Shown piece by piece: positions 33,167 through 33,271 of a DNA stretch of 33,271 nucleotides. Position numbers and translations under genes: made by a program. The stretch lies in contig JAPOQV010000581.1 in NCBI GenBank assembly GCA_026710565.1, forward strand, positions 1 to 33,271, written 5' to 3'. The DNA is from Spirochaetaceae bacterium. Its GTDB lineage: Bacteria > Spirochaetota > Spirochaetia > SZUA-6 > Bin103. The notes under the pieces were generated by a model. It was not told the DNA's origin and ran no database searches. It worked only from the letters and a program-made list of their open reading frames with translations. Within the stretch, counting starts at the first letter, position 1; every line of letters starts with the position of its first letter.

Positions 33167-33271
33167 CCGCTCACCCGCGCCGCCGCCTCGATGGCGGCGC
33201 CCACCTCGGGATCGAGCCGCCGGTGCAGGGCCAGGGTCTCTCTCCGGTCGGGGGCCACCTCGATCCACGCC
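33163..33271 (-). CDS. menD: MenD C-terminus (partial)
   Basis: Only the last ~35 codons are in the window (WIEVAPDRRETLALHRRLD, then a run of Ala/Glu and stop at 33165-33163). The pattern, a final beta strand with VIEV-like residues, Asp-Arg, and ALHR before a short helix, matches the end of the thiamine-diphosphate enzyme MenD. The neighbouring menH supports it. The fragment is too short to prove on its own. Confidence 0.65.
   Translation of the reverse strand, partial: AWIEVAPDRRETLALHRRLDPEVGAAIEAAARVSG

Overview
This is a 33.3-kb chromosomal window of very high GC content. It is dense with genes, uses many GTG starts, and has many 4-bp stop/start overlaps. The gene set points to a diderm with HPr kinase: hprK-HPr next to rpoN and lptC-lptA-lptB, a YmdB-type phosphoesterase, menaquinone biosynthesis and citrate synthase. 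The HprK sequence and the order lptCAB-rpoN-hprK-HPr look to me most like a free-living or host-associated high-GC spirochaete. That placement is an inference (about 0.6), not a proof.

Layout. 1-1.57 kb: tail of an OmpR/PhoB-type response regulator and its overlapping PhoR-like kinase. 1.65-2.94 kb: citrate synthase. 2.97-4.9 kb (minus): dCTP deaminase, an NagZ-like GH3 lipoprotein and a tRNA-Ala(CGC). 5.07-6.93 kb (plus): uvrC, with a duplicated 3' end. 6.92-14.28 kb (minus): a long housekeeping run, read 5'-3' as ymdB-like, lptC, lptA, lptB, rpoN, hprK, HPr, lexA, holA. It links LPS transport, sigma-54, regulatory PTS and SOS genes. 14.3-15.5 kb: a CinA-like/NadD-like fusion. 15.5-20.5 kb: a four-gene MacAB-type exporter operon whose first permease carries a Gln/Gly-rich insert of about 109 residues. 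20.5-23.8 kb: DinB-like protein, methyltransferase, and an aldolase plus enolase-superfamily dehydratase pair for sugar-acid catabolism.

23.85-29.3 kb is an accessory/defence island. It holds a HepT-MntA toxin-antitoxin pair, an Mrr-like nuclease that lacks its middle, a GyrI-like protein, a broken DNA-methyltransferase N-terminus, an intact TOPRIM-like DUF4276 + AAA ATPase pair, an N-terminal remnant of a BPTD_3080/type III-like restriction enzyme, and a solitary HicB-like antitoxin. The core of the island (26.06-29.04 kb) lies between two imperfect direct copies of a gyrI-to-menE-3'-end segment. The left copy has an intact gyrI and only the tail of menE. The right copy has a gyrI with a 295-bp deletion and the full menE. 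The AAA-DUF4276 pair inside this structure is the best candidate for a poorly described system.

29.3-33.27 kb (minus): menaquinone operon menD(partial)-menH-menB-menA-menE, mostly with overlapping reading frames.
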